From assembly GCA_020028375.1 (NCBI GenBank), contig JAHZNX010000042.1, forward strand, positions 1-11,341: 11,341 nucleotides of DNA. The letters are read 5' to 3'. The position numbers and the translations under genes are program-made. This DNA is from Betaproteobacteria bacterium. GTDB lineage: Bacteria; Pseudomonadota; Gammaproteobacteria; Burkholderiales; SG8-41. The notes under the pieces were generated by a model. That model was not told the origin of the DNA, searched no databases, and saw nothing but the letters and a program-made list of their open reading frames with translations. Of the stretch, positions 1-5,761 are shown piece by piece (the stretch's first letter is position 1; each line of letters begins with the position of its first letter).

Positions 1-1209
1 CTGGAATCGAAGATCGTGCGCGGCCAGATTCTGAGCGGCGACCCGCGCATCGACGGACGCAACACGCGCACCGTTCGGCCGATCTCGATACGCACGGGAT
101 TGCTGCCGCGGGCACACGGTTCCGCCTTGTTCACCCGGGGCGAGACGCAGGCGTTGGTGGCCGCAACCCTTGGCACCACGCGTGATGAACAGCGGGTCGA
201 TGCCCTGATGGGTGAGTACTCGGATCGCTTCATGATGCATTACAACATGCCCCCCTACGCGACAGGCGAGACCGGGCGCGTCGGATCGCCCAAGCGCCGC
301 GAAATCGGGCACGGACGCCTGGCCAAGCGCGCGCTGCTGTCCATGCTGCCGGCTCCCGAGGAATTCGCCTACTCGTTGCGCGTCGTCTCCGAGATCACCG
401 AATCGAATGGCTCGAGCTCGATGGCAAGCGTGTGCGGAGGCTGTCTCGCGCTGATGGATGCCGGCGTTCCGCTCAAGGCGCACGTGGCCGGCATCGCCAT
501 GGGATTGATCAAGGAAGGCAAACGCTTCGCGGTGCTCTCCGACATCCTCGGCGACGAGGACCACCTGGGCGACATGGACTTCAAGGTCGCCGGCACCGAA
601 AAGGGCGTGACGGCGCTGCAGATGGACATCAAGATCGAAGGCATCACCAAGGAGATCATGCACGCCGCGCTCATCCAGGCGCGCGAGGGACGCATTCACA
701 TCCTGGAGAAGATGAAGCAGTCGCTGGAAGCGCCGCGGGCCGAGCTGTCCGTGTGGGCGCCGCGAATGATCACCATGAAGATCAAGCCCGAGAAGATCCG
801 CGACGTGATCGGCAAGGGCGGTGCGGTCATACGCGCCCTGACCGAGGAGACGGGCACCACCATCGATATTCAGGACGACGGGACCGTCACCATTGCCTGC
901 GTGTCGCCGGAGGCGGGCGAAGCCGCGAGGAAGCGCATCGAGGCCATTACCGCGGATGTCGAGGTCGGCCGCATCTACGACGGCACGGTGCTGAAGCTGC
1001 TCGATTTCGGCGCGATCGTGAGTGTGCTGCCGGGCAAAGACGGCCTGCTCCACATCTCCCAGATCGCCAACGAGCGCGTGAACAACGTCGGCGATTACCT
1101 CAAGGAAGGGCAGCAGGTGCGCGTCAAGGTGCTCGAGGCGGACGACAAAGGCAGGCTGCGGCTGTCGATGAAGGCGGTGGCCACCGAGATCCAGAGCACC
1201 GCACAGTAG
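1..1209 (+). CDS. pnp: Polyribonucleotide nucleotidyltransferase (PNPase), C-terminal part
   Basis: Phosphorolytic 3'-5' exoribonuclease that degrades mRNA to nucleoside diphosphates, usually as a trimer and partly within the degradosome. The reading frame is open from base 1, so the gene begins left of the window; 402 residues are present of about 700 in the family. What remains is the second RNase PH domain (about residues 10-240), a KH domain (about 255-312, GKGG loop at 271-274) and an S1 RNA-binding domain (about 321-395). The catalytic stretch is intact: D187, D193 and K195 match E. coli D486, D492 and K494 by the surrounding GDEDHLGDMDFK motif. The stop is TAG. The gene converges on dksA and is followed by a strong hairpin terminator. 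An internal GTG at 16 is not a start, because homology continues upstream of it. Identification is near certain. Confidence 0.98.
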   Translation: MESKIVRGQILSGDPRIDGRNTRTVRPISIRTGLLPRAHGSALFTRGETQALVAATLGTTRDEQRVDALMGEYSDRFMMHYNMPPYATGETGRVGSPKRREIGHGRLAKRALLSMLPAPEEFAYSLRVVSEITESNGSSSMASVCGGCLALMDAGVPLKAHVAGIAMGLIKEGKRFAVLSDILGDEDHLGDMDFKVAGTEKGVTALQMDIKIEGITKEIMHAALIQAREGRIHILEKMKQSLEAPRAELSVWAPRMITMKIKPEKIRDVIGKGGAVIRALTEETGTTIDIQDDGTVTIACVSPEAGEAARKRIEAITADVEVGRIYDGTVLKLLDFGAIVSVLPGKDGLLHISQIANERVNNVGDYLKEGQQVRVKVLEADDKGRLRLSMKAVATEIQSTAQ

Positions 1210-1259
1210 TTTTCAGCAGGATTCGCAGCGCGGCGCCAGGACGGCCGGTGTTGCGCATG

Positions 1260-1289
1260 AAAGAGGGGCGGTGTGACCGCCCCTTTCTT
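1260..1289 (+). terminator. Intrinsic terminator between pnp and dksA, probably bidirectional
   Basis: A perfect 7-bp GC stem, GGGGCGG (1265-1271) with CCGCCCC (1277-1283) and a 5-base loop, is followed by TTTCTT on the + strand and flanked by an A-rich 5' side, so the minus-strand copy also ends in a T-rich tract (TCTTTC). It lies about 50 bases from both the pnp stop and the dksA stop, where it can end both convergent transcripts. Confidence 0.85.
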
Positions 1290-1324
1290 GTGTCTGCTGC
1301 AGACCGGCTTCGGACCGGCGTGAG

Positions 1325-1747
1325 CTATTTCGCGACCTGCTTCTCGCGCATCTCGTCGAGCGTCTTGCAGTCGATGCAGAGCGTTGCGGTCGGACGCGCT
1401 TCCAGCCGCTTCAGCCCGATCTCCACCCCGCACGACTCGCAGTAGCCGTATTCCCCAAGGTCGATGCGCGAGATGGTCTCGTCGATCTTCTTGATGAGCT
1501 TGCGCTCGCGGTCGCGGTTGCGCAGCTCGAGCGACATGTCCGACTCCTGGCTGGCGCGGTCGTTGGGATCCGCGAAGATCGTCGCCTCGTCCTGCATCGT
1601 GTGGACGGTGCGGTCGATGTCCTGCGACAGATCGCGCTTCATCTCCTCGAGCATCTTACGGAAATGCCCGAGCTGGCGCGGGTTCATGTAGTCCTCTTTC
1701 CCCTTCGGTTTGTAGGGGGGGAAAGCCTTGTGCAGTTCGCTCGGCAT
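1325..1747 (-). CDS. dksA: RNA polymerase-binding transcription factor DksA
   Basis: Binds in the secondary channel of RNA polymerase and, with ppGpp, represses stable-RNA promoters and activates amino-acid biosynthesis genes. The central part closely resembles E. coli DksA (for example RTVHTMQDEA and SLELRNRDRERKLIKKI). Numbered from the chosen start (140 residues), the coiled-coil tip motif DxxDxA is D60-D63-A65, and the zinc finger uses C103, C106, C124 and C127. The ATG at 1747 is chosen over a TTG at 1765 (146 residues): the TTG has no ribosome binding site and lies only about 10 bases from the -10 box, while GGAATTGGG stands just ahead of the ATG. The first 20 residues differ from the E. 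coli N-terminus, as is usual in this family. Divergent from the tRNA pair. Very sure of family, fairly sure of start. Confidence 0.96.
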   Translation of the reverse strand: MPSELHKAFPPYKPKGKEDYMNPRQLGHFRKMLEEMKRDLSQDIDRTVHTMQDEATIFADPNDRASQESDMSLELRNRDRERKLIKKIDETISRIDLGEYGYCESCGVEIGLKRLEARPTATLCIDCKTLDEMREKQVAK

Positions 1748-1774
1748 GCGCCCAATTCCAGTCAAAAAAGACGC

Positions 1775-1803
1775 TTTATATATTAAATGCGGTTGCGTCG
1801 CAA
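1775..1803 (-). promoter_or_regulatory. Candidate sigma70 promoter of dksA
   Basis: On the minus strand, TTGCGA (1803-1798) lies 17 bases from TATAAA (1780-1775). Each box is close to consensus (4/6 and 5/6), and the predicted transcript start would leave a leader of about 20 bases before the ATG at 1747. Assigned from sequence alone. Confidence 0.6.
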
Positions 1804-1839
1804 GTCATTAAGTTAGCGCGCAAAAATTTCGATTTTTCA

Positions 1840-1869
1840 TTGACTATCATGGGCTTCCGGGAGTATATT
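1840..1869 (+). promoter_or_regulatory. Strong stable-RNA-type promoter of the tRNA-Arg/tRNA-His unit
   Basis: TTGACT (1840-1845) and TATATT (1864-1869), each 5/6 to consensus, are separated by 18 bases. The -10 box is followed directly by a GC-rich discriminator, GCACCGG, as in promoters under stringent control. The transcript would start near 1876 and carry about 80 bases of GC-rich leader before the first tRNA, to be removed by 5' processing. Confidence 0.75.
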
Positions 1870-1956
1870 GCACCGGCTCCCGGGGGCACGGGCCGGCTTG
1901 CGGTCAGGGGTCCGGGTCTTGCGCCTCAGCGCCGGGCGGGGCAGCCTTGCCGCAGG

Positions 1957-2032
1957 GCGCCCGTAGCTCAACGGAGAGAGCACCGGCCTTCTAAGCCGGG
2001 GGTTGTGGGTTCGATTCCCGCCGGGCGCACCA
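1957..2032 (+). tRNA. tRNA-Arg, anticodon TCT
   Basis: A full cloverleaf can be drawn. The acceptor stem GCGCCCG (1957-1963) pairs with CGGGCGC (2022-2028). The D stem is GCTC/GAGC. The anticodon stem CCGGC/GCCGG encloses the loop CTTCTAA, with anticodon TCT at 1990-1992. The T arm has the standard TTCGATT loop (2010-2016). Discriminator A2029 is followed by encoded CCA (2030-2032). It reads AGA, a codon that is normally rare in GC-rich genomes. Length 76 bases. Co-transcribed with the tRNA-His that starts 102 bases downstream. Confidence 0.97.
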
Positions 2033-2134
2033 CGTTGGCCCTTTCGGGCGAACATTGAATGCCGAGTCTTGAGAAGGCTTCCCGTCGTGCTCACGGGCGT
2101 TCAAAATCTTCGATCTGACGATGTTCTCTCGGAT

Positions 2135-2210
2135 GGTGGCTGTAGCTCAAAGGTAGAGTACTGGATTGTGATTCCAGGTGTTGTGGGTTCGAGTCCCATC
2201 AGCCACCCCA
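2135..2210 (+). tRNA. tRNA-His, anticodon GTG
   Basis: The acceptor stem GTGGCTG (2136-2142) pairs with CAGCCAC (2200-2206). The extra G at 2135 can pair with discriminator C2207, the G-1:C73 pair that marks tRNA-His for histidyl-tRNA synthetase. The anticodon stem CTGGA/TCCAG encloses TTGTGAT, with GTG at 2168-2170. The T loop is TTCGAGT, and CCA is encoded at 2208-2210. A run of five T follows at once, which may help end or process the transcript, but no separate terminator hairpin is visible. Confidence 0.97.
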
Positions 2211-2288
2211 TTTTTCCACGCCGTGAAACGTTGACCGTGATCCGTCCCCGACCGGTGGCCAGTGAGCGGAGGACGATTGCCGCCCGGT

Positions 2289-2735
2289 CTAGGTCTTGAG
2301 CCGCATCAACCGCTGCTGCTCGCGGCGCCAGGCCTTCTCCTTCTCGTCCTGGCGCTTGTCATACTGCTTCTTGCCCTTCGCGAGGCCAATCTCCACCTTG
2401 ATGCGCCCGTTCTTGTAGTGCAGGTCGAGGGGGAGCAGGGTGTAGCCCGCGCGCTCGACGCTGCCGATGAGGCGGTTGATCTCCGTGGCGTGCAGGAGGA
2501 GCTTGCGGGTGCGCGTCGGATCGGGCGTGAAGTGGGTGGACGCGGCGGGCAGCGGGCTGATGTGACTGCCGATCAGAAAGAGCTCGCCGTTGCTCACGAT
2601 GACGTACGCCTCCTTGATCTGCGCGCGGCCATCGCGTATCGCTTTCACTTCCCAGCCCTCGAGCGCGATCCCGGCCTCGAAACGCTCTTCGATGAAATAA
2701 TCGTGATAGGCCTTCTTGTTCTGGACGATGCTCAT
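2289..2735 (-). CDS. smpB: SsrA-binding protein SmpB
   Basis: Partner of tmRNA in trans-translation: it binds the tRNA-like domain of tmRNA, brings it to stalled ribosomes, and its C-terminal tail fills the empty mRNA channel. The 148 residues are of usual length. Visible family signatures are the N-terminal HDYFIEE and GWEVKAIRDGR segments of the OB-fold, the central THFTPDPTRTRKLLLH stretch, and a basic tail starting at KGKKQYDKR and running to the C-terminus, which is disordered in solution and helical on the ribosome. The ATG at 2735 gives the expected N-terminus, but a pyrimidine-rich stretch and no Shine-Dalgarno sequence precede it. Divergent from ratA, the same smpB/ratA/ratB association as in E. 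coli. No clear terminator is seen between its stop and tRNA-His. Confidence 0.97.
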   Translation of the reverse strand: MSIVQNKKAYHDYFIEERFEAGIALEGWEVKAIRDGRAQIKEAYVIVSNGELFLIGSHISPLPAASTHFTPDPTRTRKLLLHATEINRLIGSVERAGYTLLPLDLHYKNGRIKVEIGLAKGKKQYDKRQDEKEKAWRREQQRLMRLKT

Positions 2736-2749
2736 GGCGGAGAAGGGAG

Positions 2750-2784
2750 GGCGGGCGAGCCTATTCTAGCAGCCGACGCCCGCC
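2750..2784. repeat. Inverted repeat in the smpB/ratA divergent region
   Basis: GGCGGGCG (2750-2757) and CGCCCGCC (2777-2784) are perfect 8-base complements with a 19-base spacer. The spacer holds the only AT-rich stretch of the region, including TAGAAT on the minus strand, a possible -10 box for smpB. It could be an operator around a divergent promoter or simply a hairpin. No good -35 box was found for either side. Confidence 0.4.
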
Positions 2785-2811
2785 TGACTCTTCAACCGGA
2801 GCCGCTATCGA

Positions 2812-2823
2812 CGGAGCGCTCCG
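2812..2823. promoter_or_regulatory. Palindrome covering the probable ratA ribosome binding site
   Basis: CGGAGCGCTCCG is a perfect 12-base palindrome. Its GGAG (2813-2816) is the only Shine-Dalgarno-like element ahead of the ratA GTG at 2827, about 10 bases away. As RNA it could form only a 4-bp stem with a 4-base loop, so any masking would be modest. Confidence 0.35.
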
Positions 2824-2826
2824 CCG

Positions 2827-3306
2827 GTGCCTGAGGTCAAGCAATCGGCGCTCGTCGAATTCACGCCCGACCAGATGTTCGCCCTGGTCGATACAGTCGA
2901 GGATTACCCCGCATTCCTGCCATGGTGCGGTGGTACCACGCTGATCCACCGGGATGCGTCCACGACACGCGCGACGATCGAGATCAACTATCGCGGCATC
3001 CGGCGGAGCTTCACCACGGAAAACACCAAGCGCGAACCGACGGAGATTAAAATTCGGCTCATCGAGGGGCCGTTCAGCAAGTTGGACGGCAGCTGGCTCT
3101 TTACCCGGCTTGCGGAACGCGGCTGCAAGATCGAATTCCAGCTCCATTACGAGTTTGCGGGCCGGATGCTGGACCGGCTCATCAGCCCCGTGTTCCGCCA
3201 CATCGCCGGCACGCTGGTGGAAGCTTTTGTGAAGCGCGCCGGGCAGATCTACGGCAGCAAACCCGTCGCGGGTGACCCTTCGACGTCGCTCAGGACAGGC
3301 CAGTGA
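2827..3306 (+). CDS. ratA: RatA-like protein, START/Coq10 (polyketide cyclase) fold
   Basis: Member of the RatA (YfjG/PasT) family. The fold is a START-like hydrophobic cavity shared with Coq10 ubiquinone-binding proteins. In E. coli it has been described as an inhibitor of 70S ribosome assembly and, for PasT, as linked to respiration and stress survival; which role holds here is open. Family marks are VEDYPAFLPWC (residues 24-34), GPFSKLDGSW (81-90) and the C-terminal helix ending in FVKRAGQIYG (134-143). Homologues normally stop about there. Here 16 more residues follow, and residues 151-158 are coded by a dispersed-repeat-like sequence. Start is GTG with a weak GGAG site; homology begins at residue 2, so the start is good. 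The stop TGA is followed 17 bases later by ratB. Confidence 0.9.
   Translation: MPEVKQSALVEFTPDQMFALVDTVEDYPAFLPWCGGTTLIHRDASTTRATIEINYRGIRRSFTTENTKREPTEIKIRLIEGPFSKLDGSWLFTRLAERGCKIEFQLHYEFAGRMLDRLISPVFRHIAGTLVEAFVKRAGQIYGSKPVAGDPSTSLRTGQ
3277..3300 (+). repeat. Dispersed-repeat-like sequence inside the 3' end of ratA
   Basis: This 24-base stretch resembles a short sequence (CCTTCGAC...CTCAGGACAGG) that I recall as scattered through many proteobacterial and other genomes, often mis-translated as STSLRTG in one direction and CPERRRRV-like peptides in the other. Only one copy is in this window, so repeat status rests on recall, not on a comparison within the sequence. Confidence 0.4.
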
Positions 3307-3323
3307 CCCGTGGACGGAAGCCA

Positions 3324-3620
3324 ATGACGATTCACGTGGAGGTCGCCTACGCCCTGCGCGAGCGCCAGGCGCTTGTCGCCGTAGAGCTCGAGGAAGGCAG
3401 CACCATCGAAGAGGCGATCCGGCGTTCCGGAATACTCGAAGAGTTCCCGGAGATCGATCTACAGCGGGCAAAGGTGGGGATATTCGGGCGGCCGGTAGCG
3501 CTGGACGAGCGGATGCGTGACGGGGACCGGTTGGAGATTTATCGCCCGCTCATCGCGGATCCCAAGGACATGCGGCGCCGCAAGGCTGCGCAATCCACGC
3601 CGCGTTCTAGGCGCGGTTGA
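3324..3620 (+). CDS. ratB: RatB, RnfH-family ubiquitin-fold protein
   Basis: Small protein of the RnfH (UPF0125) family with a beta-grasp, ubiquitin-like fold. It is commonly encoded directly after ratA and was once proposed as its antitoxin, which is not well supported; its biochemical role is unknown. The signature is complete: VEVAYALRERQ (residues 5-15), VGIFGR (51-56), DGDRLEIYRPL (67-77) and ADPKDMRRRKA (79-89). The last 10 residues are a basic, low-complexity tail. The ATG at 3324 (98 residues) fits the family N-terminus and is preceded by GGAAG. A GTG at 3303 overlapping the ratA stop would add seven residues unlike the family, but would give tight coupling. Operon with ratA; convergent with the DUF4124 gene. 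Confidence 0.9.
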   Translation: MTIHVEVAYALRERQALVAVELEEGSTIEEAIRRSGILEEFPEIDLQRAKVGIFGRPVALDERMRDGDRLEIYRPLIADPKDMRRRKAAQSTPRSRRG

Positions 3621-3637
3621 GGCGACGTGGGTCTTGC

Positions 3638-3668
3638 CTGGCTCCCGCCTTCACGGGGATGATGAGCC
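3638..3668 (+). repeat. Dispersed palindromic-repeat-like element after ratB
   Basis: The element contains CCCG (3644-3647) and CGGG (3654-3657) around CCTTCA, with GGCT (3640-3643) able to pair with AGCC (3665-3668) further out. It matches the widespread intergenic sequence type with core CCCGCCTTCGCGGG, which when translated gives PAFAGM-like peptides. It sits between the convergent ratB and DUF4124 genes, where such elements commonly lie and may act as weak terminators. Single copy here, so the assignment is from recall. Confidence 0.45.
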
Positions 3669-3681
3669 GCGGGGGCGATCG

Positions 3682-4140
3682 TCACCTGCAGTTCGAATCG
3701 ACGGCTTGCTGCGCCCTCGCGATTTCTGCTGGGCGTTGGGGGTCTTCAAGATATACGCGCTCGCCGCTCCTGGGGTCGATCTGGGAGATGCGCTGGCCGT
3801 CCTGCAGGCTCTTCAGATAAATCCGGGCTCTCTCGCAATTCTCGCGATTCTGGGCCAGTTCGGCGGCTTTCGTTTCCTCTTTCTTCTGGGCCTCCGCACT
3901 TTCCATCCGCCGCTTCCTGAATTCCGCTTCCCGTTCGGCAATCGATTTCTGCTGGGGCGAGCCGGCGCCGCTCGATGAGGGTCCCTCGCGGGTGCTGCGA
4001 ATCCCGGTCTGCACTTCCTTGGCGTCGGCCGGACATTCGGCGGCGTATTCGACGCGGCCATCCTTATAGACGCATTTGAGGAGCTGGCCATGCGCCGCGA
4101 GCGGAGCGAGCAACGCGATCAATGCAATGGCAATTTTCAC
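3682..4140 (-). CDS. Secreted DUF4124 domain-containing protein
   Basis: Function unknown. The first 18 residues form a signal peptide (Lys2, a hydrophobic run, then AHG before the likely cut at 18/19), so the mature protein is probably periplasmic. A DUF4124-like segment follows at about 20-40 (LLKCVYKDGRVEYAAECP); the family is usually found at the N-terminus of exported proteobacterial proteins. Residues about 64-110 are Glu/Lys/Arg/Ala-rich and probably a coiled coil. The C-terminal part contains IDPRSGERVYLEDPQRPAEI. There are four cysteines (23, 36, 102, 151), so two disulfides are possible. The start is GTG at 4140 with AAGGA four bases upstream; this start gives the whole signal peptide. 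Length 152. Divergent from guaB, convergent with ratB, and located where bamE follows ratB in enterobacteria, but not related to BamE by any motif I can see. Confidence 0.85.
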   Translation of the reverse strand: MKIAIALIALLAPLAAHGQLLKCVYKDGRVEYAAECPADAKEVQTGIRSTREGPSSSGAGSPQQKSIAEREAEFRKRRMESAEAQKKEETKAAELAQNRENCERARIYLKSLQDGQRISQIDPRSGERVYLEDPQRPAEIARAQQAVDSNCR

Positions 4141-4157
4141 TGGATCCTTTCCGGCCT

Positions 4158-4184
4158 GGTGGCGCGCGTCACGCGGCGCGCACC
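4158..4184. repeat. GC-rich imperfect inverted repeat upstream of the DUF4124 gene
   Basis: GGTG+CGCGC (4158-4167, one bulged G at 4162) pairs with GCGCGCACC (4176-4184), leaving an 8-base loop. It lies 18 bases upstream of the GTG of the DUF4124 gene, probably in its leader. Function cannot be told from sequence. Confidence 0.3.
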
Positions 4185-4203
4185 GGGCGCACGCAACTTA
4201 GCC

Positions 4204-4233
4204 CGTTAATCCTTTCCGGTCAATGCATTAACG
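4204..4233. promoter_or_regulatory. Operator-like inverted repeat upstream of guaB
   Basis: CGTTAAT (4204-4210) and ATTAACG (4227-4233) are perfect 7-base inverted arms, with a 16-base spacer and arm centres 23 bases apart, about two helical turns. It ends 10 bases before the guaB -35 box. This is the geometry of a dimeric regulator site. It does not resemble the E. coli PurR box. Confidence 0.4.
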
Positions 4234-4243
4234 CACGATTCCG

Positions 4244-4272
4244 TTTACCGTTGACGGGTGCATGCGTATAAT
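4244..4272 (+). promoter_or_regulatory. Sigma70-type promoter of the guaB operon
   Basis: TTTACC (4244-4249, 4/6) and a perfect TATAAT (4267-4272) are 17 bases apart. Transcription would begin near 4279, giving a leader of about 19 bases that contains the AAGGGTGG ribosome binding site (4285-4292) ahead of the ATG at 4298. This placement also excludes an in-frame ATG at 4262, which would lie inside the promoter. Confidence 0.8.
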
Positions 4273-4297
4273 ACGTTTTTTGCGAAGGGTGGAAAAC

Positions 4298-5761
4298 ATG
4301 CGTGTGGTGCAAAAAGCCCTCACCTTCGACGATGTTCTGCTGATCCCCGCCCACTCGAACGTCCTCCCGCGCGAAGCCAGTCTCAAAACCAAGCTCACCC
4401 GCGGCATCACCCTCAACATTCCGCTTGTTTCGGCCGCGATGGACACGGTGACCGAGGCACGGCTCGCGATCGCCATCGCCCAGGAAGGCGGCCTGGGCAT
4501 CGTTCACAAGAACATGCCGCCCAAGGCGCAGGCCGGCGAGGTGACCAAGGTCAAGCGCTTCGAAAGCGGCATCGTGAAGGACCCGGTCACGATCGCGCCG
4601 ACCATGAAGGTGGGCGACGTGCTCAAGCTCACGCAGCAGCACAAGATCTCCGGGCTGCCGGTGATCGACGGATCGGGGCGCGTCGCGGGCATCGTCACCA
4701 ACCGCGACCTGCGCTTCGAGACCAAGCTCGACCAGCCGGTCCGGAACATCATGACGCCGCGCGAGCGGCTGGTGACGGTGCCGGAGGGCGCGAAGCGCGA
4801 GGAAGCGCTGGCGCTCATGCACAAGCACCGCCTCGAGCGCGTGCTGGTCGTGAACAAGAACTTCGAACTGCGCGGGCTGATCACCGTCAAGGACATCCTC
4901 AAGTCCACGGAGCACCCCAATGCGTGCAAGGACAGTCTCGGGAGCCTCCGCGTCGGCGCTGCGATCGGCGTGGGCGAGGGCACCGAGGAGCGCGCCGAGC
5001 TGCTGATCGAGGCCGGCGTGGACGTCATCGTGGTGGACACCGCCCATGGCCATTCGAAAAACGTGCTCGACCGCGTCCGGTGGGTCAAGCGCAAGTTCCC
5101 GAAGACGCAGGTCATCGGGGGCAACATCGCCACCGCGGCGGCGGCGAAGGCGCTGGTCGATCACGGCGCGGACGGCGTGAAGGTCGGGATCGGCCCGGGC
5201 TCGATCTGCACGACGCGGATCGTCGCCGGCGTCGGGGTCCCGCAGATCAGCGCGATTGTCAACGTGGTGAAGGGACTCGCCAAGACCGACGTGCCGTTGA
5301 TCGCGGACGGGGGCATCCGCTATTCGGGCGATATCGCGAAGGCGATCGCCGCCGGGGCCCACGCCGTGATGATCGGCAGTCTCTTCGCGGGCACCGAAGA
5401 ATCGCCGGGCGAGATCGAGCTGTTCCAGGGCCGGTCCTACAAATCCTACCGCGGTATGGGATCGTTGAGCGCCATGCAGCAGGGGGCGGCGGACCGCTAT
5501 TTCCAGGACGAGGAGCCCGATACCGACAAGCTCGTTCCGGAAGGTGTCGAGGGCCGGGTGCCGTACAAAGGGCAGCTCGCGCCCCTCGTCCAGCAGCTCG
5601 TGGGCGGGCTCCAATCGAGCATGGGCTACCTCGGCTGCGCCGACATCGAGGAGGTGCGCGCGCGCGCTGAATTCGTCGAGATCACCACCGCGGGCATCCG
5701 CGAATCGCACGTGCACGACGTGCAGATCGTGAAGGAAGCGCCCAACTATCGTGTGGAGTGA
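4298..5761 (+). CDS. guaB: Inosine-5'-monophosphate dehydrogenase
   Basis: NAD-dependent oxidation of IMP to XMP, the first committed step to GMP, in the cytoplasm, usually as a tetramer or octamer. The 487 residues nearly equal E. coli GuaB (488). The (beta/alpha)8 barrel is interrupted by two CBS domains (about residues 90-205) that can bind adenine or guanine nucleotides. The catalytic loop GPGSICTTR puts the active cysteine at C304 (E. coli C305); the nucleotide-binding DGGI (337-340) and the flap region after GRSYKSYRGMGSL are intact. The ATG at 4298 follows AAGGGTGG and begins as the family does (ALTFDDVLL at 7-15). First gene of the guaB-guaA-tadA-transpeptidase unit. The TGA stop lies inside the first unit of the heptad array that fills the gap to guaA. 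Confidence 0.98.
   Translation: MRVVQKALTFDDVLLIPAHSNVLPREASLKTKLTRGITLNIPLVSAAMDTVTEARLAIAIAQEGGLGIVHKNMPPKAQAGEVTKVKRFESGIVKDPVTIAPTMKVGDVLKLTQQHKISGLPVIDGSGRVAGIVTNRDLRFETKLDQPVRNIMTPRERLVTVPEGAKREEALALMHKHRLERVLVVNKNFELRGLITVKDILKSTEHPNACKDSLGSLRVGAAIGVGEGTEERAELLIEAGVDVIVVDTAHGHSKNVLDRVRWVKRKFPKTQVIGGNIATAAAAKALVDHGADGVKVGIGPGSICTTRIVAGVGVPQISAIVNVVKGLAKTDVPLIADGGIRYSGDIAKAIAAGAHAVMIGSLFAGTEESPGEIELFQGRSYKSYRGMGSLSAMQQGAADRYFQDEEPDTDKLVPEGVEGRVPYKGQLAPLVQQLVGGLQSSMGYLGCADIEEVRARAEFVEITTAGIRESHVHDVQIVKEAPNYRVE

Noticed and set aside
432..1445. 337-codon open frame overlapping the end of pnp
   Set aside because: Arg-rich frameshifted reading of pnp that runs on through the terminator and into dksA; not a gene.
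2250..2289. GACCGG/CCGGTC inverted pair as a terminator for smpB or the tRNA unit
   Set aside because: Arms are six bases with a spacer of nearly 30 and no T-run; the right arm overlaps the smpB stop. Probably chance in GC-rich DNA.
2003..2299. 98-codon open frame over the tRNA pair
   Set aside because: Includes the translated tRNA 3' halves (VVGSSPISH type), a well-known false protein.
2827..3620. ratA-ratB as a firm toxin-antitoxin module
   Set aside because: The gene pair is real, but an antitoxin role for RnfH-family RatB is not well supported, and this is a conserved housekeeping neighbourhood rather than a mobile module.
4251..4272. TTGACG at 4251 as the guaB -35 box
   Set aside because: Only 10 bases from TATAAT, too close; TTTACC at 4244 has 17-base spacing.
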